Source: Sipunculus nudus (Eukaryota; Annelida; Sipuncula; Golfingiida; Sipunculidae). Taken from it: a stretch of DNA of 64,000 nucleotides. The position numbers were made by a program, and so were the translations under genes. The stretch's first letter is position 1; the number at the start of each line of letters is the position of its first letter. Of this stretch, positions 52,959 through 64,000 are shown piece by piece. The notes beneath the pieces are model-generated. The model did not search any database. It saw only the letters and a program-made list of their open reading frames with translations, and was not told the origin of the DNA. The stretch covers positions 1,176,479 through 1,240,478 of the forward strand of contig CM049321.1 of assembly GCA_026874595.1 (NCBI GenBank), written 5' to 3'.

Positions 52959-54083
52959 TTATAAAATCGCACAAAATAATGGAAAAAATACACAGCAGAG
53001 CTTTTCTTAGAATATGTCATGAATGTTGATGAATTTATAAAAACGAAATAGCCCTTACCTTTTCTCTCGCAAATATATCCATCTACTCTTTTTGAACATT
53101 CTGTTGCATATAATCCCTACAGCCTCAGAGCAGCACAATCCATATTATTCCGCTCAGATCTTCTAATCTTATCTATGATAAGAAAAACAAAGTCTATATC
53201 ATGTTGGGGTTAGTGATAAATCCTTAAAGACATCTAACATTTGGAAGAACAAAATCAAAATAAAAAATCTTTCTCCTGAATGAATCATTTAACATACTAT
53301 AATTAGTAAAATTTCTCATTCATTGCCATCATTTTTGTTTGTAATTTAGTTCCAACTTTTTGCGCCTGATGCTTTGTTCAACGATTATTTAAAGTCTCGA
53401 TAGGGCATAAACTTAAATACCGCGTTTACACCCGTCAATATACGACTAAGGTTCTGTTTCCTCCCGTCGTAATCAAAGTTAAGGATATTTGGTTATACCA
53501 TGCCATTCGGTAAAAAAAGACATATACAGTTCTTTATTGGTTGTATTTTGCCAGTTACAAAACTTTCCACCTTATCCCCTGTCAAACATTTTGACAACCG
53601 GCTATGTAGAGAATAAACCCAAATACCGTGTTTTCGCCCATCTATATATAACCATTGCTCTGTTTCCACACGCCGTAATCCAAACCAGGCTTTATTTAAC
53701 CCAAGACTTCGCAATGTCTTCTGTATTTTACCAAGGTTTCCTCTCCCTTGTTCAATAGGCAGTAACTTCCCTTGCTCTTTGCATTTTCCGTGTGCTTTGC
53801 TAAATGTCTGTGAGGTACTTTCAAAAGTGTTGGCCCCTGAAATATATGGCAGAAAAGGTATGAAAGAAATTTAAAGCGAGAAAATTCAATTCTACACATT
53901 CAAAAAAACGTCCGTGTATGCAATCAATCTTCCTGCAGCGAAATTAAACGAAACAGGACTGCAGCTTTTGTCTGTATGGTCAATATGTTTTATATAATAT
54001 TCGTAAATTTTCTTACCAAGAATAATGTGGGTGGCGAAGACATATTTGAGACAGTACAGTAATAGAATAGCCCTTAGCAACAT
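46432..54083 (-). CDS. Copy G: two-CTLD gene with altered stalk acceptor
   Basis: Exons are 54017-54083, 53571-53836, 53059-53116, 52642-52866, 52112-52246, 49548-49679, 48195-48340 and 46432-46564. Signal peptide form MLLRAILLLY; tail DLFK ending FS. It shares with copy F the cccttaag acceptor for the stalk exon and a cluster of intron variants, so the two units descend from a recent common unit. It has the longest intron-3 (TA)n tract in the window (52889-52955). It is the last copy on the right with all eight exons. Confidence 0.74.
48060..48099. repeat. (TA)n tract, intron 7, unit 6
   Basis: 40 bases, the shortest. Confidence 0.95.
52889..52955. repeat. (TA)n tract, intron 3, unit 7
   Basis: 67 bases, the longest intron 3 tract. 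Confidence 0.95.
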
Positions 54084-54529
54084 TTTTATAAAGAATGATG
54101 GCGTGGTCAGAGAGAAAAAGGAAGTAACGAATATATATACAGCTTTAATATATATGAGGTTAACGTCCGGGTGTAAAGATAAACGACACCCTATCAAAAC
54201 CAGCATAATAACTCGGGTAGCCAAAAAAAGGATAATAGGGAAATTATCTACATATTAGCATTATTTACATTTTCATTAGGTCCAACTTTAGAGAAAATAA
54301 CCAATGATGGAATGATTATATAAACTATATTGTTTCTGGATAATTGTTTTATAAAATATCAATCTTGTCAAATCAATAAAGAAACTTCATCTATATTGAT
54401 GTCACAAGTTCACGTGATATTTAAAAGAAAGATGTTCTTAACATATTTTAATCCGGACGAAAAATGTCCATATCCTGTCACTGAAAACTACTTTGACTAT
54501 TCTGTTAGGAAAACATGCGATAATCAACA
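54084..54529 (-). promoter_or_regulatory. Intergenic spacer G/H
   Basis: Equivalent spacer in unit 7, promoter of copy G. The poly-A run near 54355 is shortened compared with other units. Confidence 0.38.
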
Positions 54530-56153
54530 TCAGGAAAAGTGATATAATTTTGCATTATCGCAGTCATATTTATTGCAGTTTTTAGTACATTTAAAGAGGT
54601 CGGTTTTACTGCGTATGTCTCTGTTCCTTTCAGTTACATGTTTCCTCTTCGGTGTCCCAGACCTAGAATATGATAAAAAACATAAAAACCAAAATTGTAT
54701 ATTGTTCTTTGATTTTCGTCCCGTTTGATAATATTTAATAGTACTGCTGAAACGCAACCTTAAACGTGTTTTATTTAAATTTAAGGATGTAGTGTTAACC
54801 CATTGGGGATTACATAATATTATGACCGTGATTGACCGTGAGAATAACCTCCACTCTCAGTTACGAAAATTATAAAATACAGAACGACATGTCTAAACCT
54901 AACAGGTTTAGCTTCATGAAAAGTATATTTGGCAATGATGAGACGGGTAACCAAACAAAGATACCAATGATTTCTTAATATATCAAAGTTATGTTATAAG
55001 TATTGTTACATGTTTAACGGGTAAATCCCTATTTCTTATATCAGTTATCTCAGCTAATCAGTTATAACCCAACTCTGGCAATATAATATAGTATAATACA
55101 AAGCAACAGAAAATAAAATACCATTACTTCCTCGTATGAAATAATGTACAAATAACATATGATGACAGAAACAAATACTGAGAAAAGATAACCTCAGGTA
55201 AATTATTTGAAGCTGTGTTTTCCTAACTATCTTGCTTTCCTAGTCACTCGTGTAAACCAAGTTAGTTACCGCTATCAAGTGCCCAGGGGATCAATTTATC
55301 ACGTTTATCTTTTCGGAAAGTGTCAGCTCTCTGACAGACAAATGGCGATGTTGGAGGCTTCCGATTGAGAGTAAACAACTATTATTGTTGAGGAATGGGT
55401 TTTACTCAATGCTTCTGAAGCGTTGACATTTATGGACTAGGTGATGTCTAACATCAGCATATGTTCAGTCATGAATAAGTAGAGATTATAATGAGTACAG
55501 AGTACAAAACGAGGTCCAAAAGTATCAGGATATATGATGTAGGGTGTGCTTAGCCACAATGTGCAGGGAGGGTAAAAAAATCTCCTTGTAAAAGGAAGTC
55601 GGAATTATAGCCATGTCAAATAGACATATTTATATCAACAACAATAATATATTAAGTGATAAAGGAAGTCACTAAAATTCTTGAGCATTTTCAAGTGAAA
55701 TACTTGCAAATGTCGTAACATCTTGAAAGACATGGTCTATTTCTACGAAACTGAAGTGCTTCCAAAAATATATAATTTAAAATGGTGATATCTGTACGAC
55801 AACATTAATATCAAACATATTATATTCAGTAAACTTAACAAAAGCTTAAGCTTTGTGTGCAAAAGTACCATCTTGTACATGTTTTGTACCTCCGTTTTCT
55901 TCTGACAGCTTCTTTAAATAATCGGGTAAGATTTGTTCTTAAGCATTCTGAATTAGTTTAATTCATAATAGTTACATTCGTCCATCAGGATCTGATCGAT
56001 CTATGAACTAGATTTATTTGTTAACCGTACACCAAACAAAAATATCTTACGGTCCAGGCTGTGTTGTCGGTGAAATGTAAATATAAAGAGGGCACTTTAG
56101 CAGAATGCTCAAGTATGCTATCCTAAGATTAGGAAATCGATATGACTTATGAT

Positions 56154-56204
<51 letters not shown>

Positions 56205-59200
56205 GTTAGAGCATAAGGTTAATAGGACATTATGAGGATTTTCTGCATGAAACCTGTCCCAGCAATATCTCAATTTCCTCTATTATCTACTTTCCTACCT
56301 CTGCCTTTTCCCGAGACAGCTTGTCAGAAAACATTCCAATAATGCAATCACAATAACTGATCCAGTGATACCGTTTAGGGCATAGATGATCAACCAATGA
56401 GAACCTAGAACGTAATAAACAAGAAAAATCCAGTTTTTCATGATCTATAGACGAAATATTGAAATTTGAATCTGGAATTAAAAAGAAAATAGCTTTGTGT
56501 TTCCTAGTTATGTTGTTCACCGGAGCTGTTTTTATATTCTAGAGATATTTAAGAAAAATGTAACATACGTTACGCTTATTCTTTCAATAACTGTACAAGT
56601 CATTTGATATTTTAAAAAAGTGTTTGCAAAGACATTAAACCTGTTCACAGAAATTTGTATAGGTTCCAGATTTTTATCTATTTATGGTCAGTTCCCAAGT
56701 TGTTCGTTTTGGGGGAGTTCCACTGTTCCACTGTACTTATTCTCGTGAAATAGTGAATGTATATGTGATATACTTATAGAGAATTTTGTCCCTGTTAACA
56801 CCTTCCTTTAAATGTTTCTGCCCTCGAAAAAAGGGGTTTCCTACATCACCAGACAAAAGCATTTAATAACAACCTAGGAACAAAACTCATTTATAAACTA
56901 CAAATAGAGTATAGTAGGCACAGTTTATGTAAAAATAGGACAGGTATCTAAAGTAAAACTAAGCAAAGTTAATTGAACAACGGTTTCTCGTAGTACCTAT
57001 TTCAGCTTTTGTCAATGAGTGAAATGTTTCTTCGGAACTTCCATGTGTAGACGGTGCTTCCGGTTCTGTTGTTGACATATGATTCACCATGACATCTGAG
57101 GGTTTTAATGAACTGTTTTCAAATGGATCTGAAGAGAGGTAATTGCATATCTTCACTACGATCGTCTACATTTCTGTGGAATTGAAATATCTCAGCGTAT
57201 TCACGAACGCAGGTTTAATAAGTAAAAGAGATTAAAAGGGATAAATCAATTTTTATTTCAAATACTTTAATTGCAGAGGGTGCTTGTTCATAACCCCAGA
57301 TATTATAAATTCTATCTCTTTTCCCATAGCCTTTGCTTTGAAGCCCAGCCACCAAGTGATATTTCAACATGATATGACAAAAAAAAATATATGTTTTTGA
57401 CAAGTCAAATCACTTGTGATTGCTTATGGTCACGGACAATCGGTCCAATTTTGGAATTTTACCCTATAGACATACCTGGTTAGTACTACAATCATAATAT
57501 GCCTCTATGCCTAGCTATCGCTCATAGGTATAGACCGACCATCATATAACTACCTATGATCAGTCTTTGAGAGCATGTAGCTCCAGTCACAAAATCTTAA
57601 AACCATTATGTAGGTTGACCGCTTAGAGGACTATCAAAAACTAGCAGGCGAGTTCACGGCACTCATCCGCTAATCACAAGTGTCACGATAACTTCCTAGA
57701 GGTTATATTTATAGATTACTCGAAAAAAATCCCTCATTCCACAAGCATATGAAGAGGACTGGTCTACCAGTTCAACCAAAATAGCTCCTAATGATGAAAT
57801 TAAAGTTGAAACAGGAACAGAGATGTCCTACTTCTGTGAAATTCCTTTAGAAAAGGGAAAAAGCAGTGAGCATGTAGCTCCAGTCACAAAAACTTAAAAC
57901 CACTATGTAGGTTGACCGCTCGGAAGAGGCTATGAAAGGTGTTTTGGTTACGAGAAAGAATTTTAGGTGGCTCCTCGCGTTTATGTTTATACCCTTTGGT
58001 TAGAAAGGTTTGTTGTCCCATTGTCCTACGGCTAATTAAGCTAGAAGATTAAAAAGTGTTTCTCAGATGTGGACAACCATTCAAGGACCCATTGGTGAAA
58101 CCTACCAGCCGTATAAATACCACAACAAGTGACCCATGGTTCATGACGCTCAGCTGTAATTGACAAGTGTACCTCTGAAGCATGTATCAATTATTGATTC
58201 TTTAATCTGGCAAAAAATTGATAAGTAACCCTGAACAATGGCTAGAATGACTTCTAGATGTTCAAAAACATGTTTTTTCATAGTTCTTGGTATATAGGTA
58301 ACGGGGAAAAAGATTTTACTGGGAACTCACTAGATGCTAACTTAGAAGTTTCTATTTCACACTGCTATGACTTGTGTTCATCTGACTTATAGGGTACTCA
58401 AATCATGCTGTTTCACACAATTCACAGCATACAGGTCACAGTGACCTTAATAACCGAGGACTTCCCTGGATTTCACATTAGAAGATTTTATGACTAACAG
58501 ATCATCTGACCTATGGGGTGCTCAAATATTATTTTTGCTAAAGAGCACAGAATAAAGGTTTCAGTGACCTTATTTAATATCTCTAAGGGCTTCTAATTTA
58601 AGTCAGCATTACTTAATAATTTCTTAGATTTGCTAAGGACCTCCCTGGATGTACAGTTAGTAGGTTTTAGGTTTAACAGGATTAAATATATTTCCTGTGT
58701 TTTGACATAGTGCATTATATTTGAGCCCATAACTTCAATAATTTAAGCAATAGTGACCTGATTTATTGTAAGTACATAGAAATATTATGCAGAATTTGTA
58801 ATGTAAAACAAGAATACAATTACCCCAGTGGTTTTTATAATGGGCAGTTTTGAAGTTAAAGAATAGGTTTGTACTGGAAAACGGAGGTTTTCGCCTAATT
58901 CCTCAAAGCAACGAAGTCGTAGTGACCGATTTGTGTATTGTGGTTGGGTAGGATAACTTGGGGACGTCTCACTGGATGTAAAATTTTAGATCCGTAGGTC
59001 CGACGGTTTCAAAACGGGAACTGTTAACGGACGAACGGGCCGGACGGACAAAAGGAAAAGGACCATCCCTGTAGCTCAGATGACTTATTATCACCTGAGC
59101 TAAAAACACTCATGTTCAGTGAGTTGACGGGACATTTTGCCTGTCAAACAGAATTCTAGCCGATGAAAATGATAATAAACACAACCACCTCTTAAATCCG

Positions 59201-59683
59201 ATAAAGTTTTTCAAAGGTCTTTTAAAACTTCCGGCTCTCACTGAGTGGTTAGCTAGTCGTAAAGTATGTGGGAACCAAATCTTTGCATGTTGTCACCGCT
59301 ACTGTGTTAGCCAGGCAAAATTAAAAGCACGTCACGACAACCGCCTACTTTTTGTGACTAGTCGTAATTGCAGTTAAGGCGAGACAGTGCCTTAAAATGG
59401 TTAATAGCGACATTGCTCCTAAAAGGCTATTTTACTCTAAAAGATTTAGACAGTACATTAGATTGCGACAAATAAATTTTCTACTGTGCACAAAACATCA
59501 ATAAAACAGTTACAAGACAAAGTACATGAACAATGAATGAATACTTACAATTAAAACATAAAACTGGGTGTTTTTCATCGCACAAGGCGGGTTCCCACAT
59601 CACACCGTCGTTTATGACAGACACCACTGCGCAGGAGCCTCCATCATACCTGTGCCACCGGTAAGACCTTGCAATATCAGATT
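54530..59683 (-). pseudogene. Copy H: 5'-truncated copy, exons 5-8 only
   Basis: Exons 59549-59683, 56997-57128, 56299-56444 and 54530-54662 are present with good splice sites, including the normal ctcttcag stalk acceptor. The unit breaks off at 59907 in the intron upstream of exon 5, so exons 1-4, the signal peptide, CTLD1 and the promoter are missing. The intron between exons 6 and 7 lacks about 0.66 kb, removing most of one internal duplicate near 56681. Unless transcription enters from the diverged relative to the right, this is a dead fragment; read-through could make a chimeric transcript. Confidence 0.75.
56158..56202. repeat. (TA)n tract, intron 7, unit 7
   Basis: 45 bases, in the intron of truncated copy H. 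Confidence 0.95.
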
Positions 59684-59907
59684 CTTCGGAGAAATATCCA
59701 CATAATATAAACATTTTACATAATATGTAAAATATATATGCATACATGTTTCTGAAGACGTTTGAAACATTCACATTTCCATATTCCAGTATGTTAACAA
59801 CATTTATATCTGCCCCCGGGCTAAAATTTAAATCCCAAACCAGTAGGGTGAATAACAATAAATCACAATTTCAACTTTTCTTCTTTCATGTTACGTCTTA
59901 TAAATAG

Positions 59908-60523
59908 TCGCTGCAGTATAAATAATAAAATATAAACCTTTTTCATGTGCATACGCTTAATCATTAACAGGTATTGGCATATTTTATGTATGTTAGCAGA
60001 ATTACACAATTTCTATTTCAAGCTTTTGACGTCCCATATTTCACACTTGGAGTCTAAGACATAAATTCTCTTATCAATCAAGACTTTTTCTGTATGGGAG
60101 CCCGACATGACCTAGACAAAGGCCACAAAATCTCACCGAATACACATGGAAGTTTCATATGGATCACGCCTATCTTCATTTTTATATGAGCAATTATCTA
60201 GCCCAATTCTTCTGACAGTAAAATAGTTTCCTCTATTTAAACACTGCTGCCAATAATTTGGGACGCCTTAATTGTCTCAACTGCAGTATGTACGTAGTAA
60301 CAATTTTTTTTATATAAAAATGATGAATGAATTATCGCCAATTGTCAAATTTATATTAACTACCATAATATGTTGACTTTTATACTAGGAAGTCATAAAG
60401 TGCTCCCGAAATTTCAATATTTTTATATATCGATATTTCCATGAGAGCATTGTTTTTAAAACTTTAATATTCATAATTTTTAACAACCGCTTAAAATTAG
60501 TCTAGATAAACCTGCATTAGGGG
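59908..60523. other. Junction segment between array and copy I, no gene recognised
   Basis: Sequence right of the array break. The first ~330 bases match nothing else in the window and contain no convincing exon. From about 60390 (aaagtgctcccgaaatttca) there is weak similarity to array intron 7 (gaagtgctcccaaaaatata), so the copy I alignment may begin a little earlier than 60524. The expected copy I tail exon is not visible here. Confidence 0.5.
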
Positions 60524-60655
60524 ATCGATCTGACTAGTGATATTGGTATATTTTATTAATGAGCATGGCGTAATCTTACAGGACATTAGGGGATTTTCTG
60601 AACTTAACCCTTACCCAGATATAGATCAGTTATCCCTAAATATAAACTTCCCTAC

Positions 60656-60785
60656 CTTAGACTTTGTCAGGAAACAGTCCAATGAGTCATAATTACTGAT
60701 CCAATGAAACCAACCAGGGTATAGATGATCAATTGCTTGGAGCCTAGAACATGATACACAAGGAAATCCAATGTTTTTCAGCCAT
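60656..60785 (-). pseudogene. Copy I remnant of transmembrane exon
   Basis: Bounded by ctacag and AAG|GTAGGG like the array exon. It keeps LIIYTLVGFIGSVIM in the hydrophobic frame, with synonymous changes relative to the array at several Phe, Val, Gly, Ser and Leu codons. A 1-base insertion near the start and TGA after WTVS break it. Confidence 0.65.
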
Positions 60786-61300
60786 CTGTAGCTGTGATCA
60801 TACAATTAGAGAATCTGAGCATGAAATACAATAGTTTTAAAGACAAATGTTTGGTTAGTTGTTATTGTTTATATATCATAGACATATTTAAGAAAAAAAG
60901 TAAAATGCATTTCGTTTATTCTTTCAATAAACGTGATAAGTAATGTGACGTTTAAAAAATATTGAGTTTGCTGAAACATAAACCTTTTCAGAAATACTTG
61001 GAGCGTAAAAGCCCCTACACATATTTATATTCAGTAAATAATTAATGCATTTGTGATATATTTATAACCGATTAGGTCAATGTTAAGGTCCTCCCCTTAA
61101 ATGTTCCCAAAAACGGGATTCACAACATAACGATGTAATGTACTTCTCGAGATAAAAGCAATGAATAAAAGGCTGAGAACTGGAAAGAGTTTGTTCTTTT
61201 TCTCAAATGCAAGTTCGTCATTTATAGAGTAATGTCAGATTTTTTTTAAATAACTGAAGGTATGAAACAGATTTAATAGACGGATTTGTTGTTGTTACAC

Positions 61301-61418
61301 CTAATTCAGCTTTTGCCAATAAGGAGTCCTCATTTGTTGAGGTTGCATCCGCTTCTGTAGTTGTCATCTGATTTAGCACGACCTTTGAGTGTTTGGATGA
61401 GGTGATTTTTAGTGGAAT
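61301..61418 (-). pseudogene. Copy I remnant of stalk exon
   Basis: Acceptor cttctcatcag|ATTCC and donor GAATTAG|GTGTAA are kept. The latter half reads QMTTTEADATST then LLAKAEL, matching the array's MSTTEPEAPST and LTKAEI; the first half is shifted by small indels. Confidence 0.65.
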
Positions 61419-62639
61419 CTGATGAGAAGAAACTACACATTTACACTAAGATCCTCTGAAAACTTTGTAGAATGAGATACAGTGTACTCCAGAACTCATG
61501 CTTAGATATTTATGGTTTAAAGAAGTTATTGGGATAATGCACAGTGTATGTAACGTACGATTTTGCAGGACCATATAAATAACCATTTTAAACATCTATT
61601 TACTATTGCAACCAAAATATTGGTCTATGCCAAACTATCCGTCATATGACTAACTGTGATCAGGCGCATAGTATTTTTCATTTTCAAAAGTCACAATAAA
61701 TAGTGATGTAGCTATATCCCAGTGATAATCATAAAGTCTCATGACAGCATGTAGCTCCGGTCACGTTCACTGTAGGCCATATCGCGGCAACTGGCGGCAA
61801 GAAAACGCGGCACCCAAAGTCACCCGATGTCATCAAAATCTCACACGTGGGTTGTCCGACTATTTCAAACAGAGGCGACCACTCGTACAAATATCAGCGA
61901 CCGATAGGCGAGTTAACAGCCCGCTTAGCACAGAAAGGTAGACCCCAGGGCTCATGGTCTCACAACCCCTCATTTTTTTAAACATATGGAAAGGTGAAAC
62001 TTAAGGATAGATCTTTAAGTTCAAGCAAAACAGCTTCTGGATCTAGAATCGAAGTTGCTACAAGAGAAGAAAGATGCCACTGCTGTTATTCTCCTTCTGG
62101 GAAAAAAAGATTATGAATTTAGCGAATTAGGCCGTTGAAGCGCCATTTAAGTCGTTGACTGGTCAGAGAGCGGAGTAAGAATAATGCGAGCTGCTTCGAG
62201 CTAATGTTTATACTCTCAGGTCAAACAGATTCATTGCTCGGTTTGTACATCAGCTAATGAAGCTCGAGTACAAATCCAGTCAGAGAACCGTTGGTGAACG
62301 GTCACCCGTTCAATGCCAACCGAAATAAAGCCACAATGGCGCTCATGTTCAGTCTGTTCGACAGGACTTTTTGCCTGTACCAGCTAGATTTTAATTCTAG
62401 CCAACCAAAATCATCTTAAAACCAATCACCCGTTAAAGATATCCAATGGCCTTTTAAAGTAACTGACCACTACTCGTTAAAAAAAGATTTCCACCTATAC
62501 CAATCTTGAATTTTAGTTCTTATTATAAGGCAACACAATATATTGCGACAAGAGAAATTCCTGCGCTCAAAGCATCTATGCAACATGTACATTTACACAA
62601 GACCAAATATTTATGAGCTGAGTTATACATTTTACCTCA

Positions 62640-62735
62640 AACAATCAAAACAGACAACTGGTTGCTCTTCGACGCACTATACAGATTCCTACATAACACC
62701 CCATACGCTGTCAACATTTATATGGGCTTCTGTTT
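62640..62735 (-). pseudogene. Copy I remnant of exon 5 (CTLD2 end)
   Basis: The plus-strand text acaatcaaaacagacaactg matches the array's acaattaaaacataaaactg around the exon 5 donor, and the match continues into the Trp-Glu-Pro region. It then jumps to text equivalent to the intron upstream of exon 5, so the first part of the exon, with its first cysteine, is deleted. Confidence 0.55.
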
Positions 62736-62989
62736 AGATGCAAGTCCAAGCACATACGGGTCAATTCACGTGAACAGTGACCTTCGGTTAAAATTTTTTA
62801 TACTGTTCTTAATGCTCCTAATATTTTTTGGGACAAGTTTAATTTCTTTTATACATATGCTAAAGAATACCTAGAACAAACATAAACGAACTGGTTGCGA
62901 AAAATTGTAAAATAGTAAGGTACAAATGAACAAACTTTTCAATTTAAAAACATATAACACACCAAATTAAATATATGCTAAAGGGAAAC

Positions 62990-63213
62990 CTTCTTTTATC
63001 AGGCAATAATACCTTCAAATTGGCTGTGGCTGACCCAATGATACATCCGTACATTTATCTTTCAGTAGTTTGTTTAAGACATGATCTGATTGATCCGACA
63101 GCCTCATATTTTCTGTGAAGCAATTTGAACTGGCGTCAGCCAAGGTCAGCTTTTCACATTGGATTAATAGGCAAACGCCATCGTTACAGTGACCTGGGGA
63201 ACAGCAGACGCAT
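62990..63213 (-). pseudogene. Copy I remnant of exon 4 (CTLD2 start)
   Basis: GHCNDGVCLLIQCEKL, ADASSNCF and DHVLNKLLKD align with the array's GRCYGGVCLSIHCKKL, YDASSSCF and DHVLNKTLTN. The acceptor AG has become CG, the donor GTAAG has become GGTTT, and one base is missing before the WIGL codons. Confidence 0.68.
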
Positions 63214-63403
63214 CGTAAAGAAATAGAAAATATACCTATATTCGTGTACAAACGTCTGTTTGACCTATCAGATAAATATATGTGGTAGTATTTTATCTCT
63301 TTAGGTATGAAGTAATTACATATAAACATTCATACTGTTAATTGAAAAGAGCATTTGATAACCGGGCCTTTCGAAATGAAATATCTAAACAAAACTGTAG
63401 CAT

Positions 63404-63455
63404 CTCTCGCGCGAATATATCCAGTCACGTTTTTGGAACATGCATACACATCACA
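63404..63455 (-). pseudogene. Copy I remnant of exon 3 (CTLD1 end)
   Basis: CSKNVTGYIRAR aligns with CSKRVDGYICER of the array: the last CTLD1 cysteine is Arg and the AAAAG|GTAAGG donor is gone. Confidence 0.6.
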
Positions 63456-63724
63456 TCTCCCTTAGAATCCATATCCGTTTTAGTCTTCTTTTCTGATCTG
63501 TGATAACGCTGGGGTTATAATTATTCATCCCCTATAACATTTGGAATAACATTTGTATAAAATATATATAAATATATACATTATTCTGTGAAGAATCATC
63601 TAAAAGCCTAAAACTGTTAGACTTTCTTATTCATGCATTAATCATGATTGTTTGCCATTATTCAGTTCCAACCTTTGCACAAAATGCTTGGTGAAACTTT
63701 TATTTAAAGGGTAGACAGAACATG

Positions 63725-63937
63725 GACATAATTGCAATGTTTACGCTCGTCAATAACCGTTGCTCAGTTTCCTCCCGCCGTAATTCAAACCAGGCTTTCC
63801 TTAGGCAATGCCTTCTGTATTTGATAAAAGTTCCTTCCCTTTGTACAATAAGCAGTATCTTCCCTTGCAACTTGCATTTTTCACGTGCTTTACCAAATGT
63901 CTGTGAGGTACCATCGAATGTATGAATGTATTGTTTT
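63725..63937 (-). pseudogene. Copy I remnant of exon 2 (CTLD1 start)
   Basis: After an acceptor catttcag, the text TSQTFGKAREKCKLQGK and RKAWFELRREETEQ aligns with array CTLD1. The Trp of EQW is Arg and a following 4-base deletion shifts the frame, so the DG motif and everything after it are lost. Confidence 0.65.
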
Positions 63938-64000
63938 CTGAAATGTATGACGAAGAAAGGTTATAATAGAAACTTTTAAAGCAAACCATTTCGATTCTGC

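Larger units (their letters stand above)
1..59907 (-). repeat. Tandem array of ~8.1-kb gene-bearing units
   Basis: The same sequence recurs head to tail with equivalent points at 1, 8027, 16124, 24220, 32319, 40412, 48503 and 56607, giving periods of 8026, 8097, 8096, 8099, 8093, 8091 and 8104 bp. The first period is short because unit 1 lacks about 70 bp near 755. Units differ by scattered substitutions, small indels and (TA)n length. The eighth unit stops at 59907, where the shared text ending in cttataaatag continues as tcgctgcag instead of ttgtgaac. The left end is not seen, so the copy number is a minimum. Each unit holds one complete minus-strand gene, so this is a gene array and not a simple satellite. 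Confidence 0.97.
60524..64000 (-). pseudogene. Copy I: old diverged relative of the array gene, broken
   Basis: Blocks of similarity follow the array unit in order and orientation: exon 7 remnant 60656-60785, exon 6 61301-61418, exon 5 about 62640-62735, exon 4 about 62990-63213, exon 3 about 63404-63455, exon 2 about 63725-63937; exon 1 would be beyond the right edge. Damage: CTLD1 W84 region has Trp-to-Arg and a 4-base deletion; exon 3 has Cys127-to-Arg (GYIRAR) and no donor; exon 4 lost its acceptor AG and its donor and has a 1-base frameshift before the WIGL site; exon 5 lacks its middle; exon 7 has an in-frame stop. No tail exon was found to the left. It is a decayed gene and serves as an outgroup. 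Confidence 0.72.

Noticed and set aside
1-59907. CRISPR array or phage/plasmid repeat
   Set aside because: The period is 8 kb with introns and eukaryotic splice sites; no short repeat-spacer structure exists.
61741-61941. 66-codon plus-strand ORF in copy I
   Set aside because: It aligns to non-coding intron 5 of the array unit and has no recognisable domain.

Overview
The window is animal nuclear DNA: AT-rich, intron-bearing, with GT-AG splice sites, long (TA)n tracts and no prokaryotic gene organisation. The gene family (C-type-lectin-like receptors in a species-specific expansion) fits an invertebrate, perhaps a bivalve mollusc; the taxon is a guess.

Positions 1-59907 are a head-to-tail array of nearly identical units of about 8.1 kb. 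Equivalent points lie at 1, 8027, 16124, 24220, 32319, 40412, 48503 and 56607, so there are seven full units and a truncated eighth, and the left edge of the array is outside the window. Each unit carries one multi-exon gene on the minus strand. The gene is not visible as one long ORF; I rebuilt it from splice sites and phase. Exon 1 encodes a signal peptide, exons 2-3 a first C-type lectin-like domain (CTLD1), exons 4-5 a cysteine-rich second one (CTLD2), exon 6 a Ser/Thr-rich stalk, exon 7 a transmembrane segment, and exon 8 a short basic tail with the stop. The product is about 387 residues and reads as a type I membrane receptor-like protein. Exon junctions 1-6 and 7-8 agree in phase. The exon 6-7 junction does not, which is either an unseen small exon or a membrane/soluble switch.

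Copies: A (972-5495, its 3' end off the left edge), B (5944-13595), C (14043-21697), D (22145-29786), E (30234-37887), F (38335-45984), G (46432-54083) and H (54530-59683, exons 5-8 only). Only about 450 bp separate the stop of one copy from the start codon of the next, so promoter and 3' end share that space. Units 2-5 form one sequence subtype, flanked by another subtype, which suggests amplification of a block.

At 59907/59908 the array stops abruptly. After about 0.6 kb of unrecognised sequence, 60524-64000 is an old, strongly diverged and broken relative of the same gene (I), in the same orientation. It is useful as an outgroup: it lacks the (TA)n tracts, the internal 566-bp duplication and a ~1-kb intron segment found in every array unit, and it supports the transmembrane reading frame through synonymous changes. 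No tRNA, rRNA, CRISPR or recognisable transposon coding sequence was found. Most plus-strand ORFs are shadows multiplied by the repeat.
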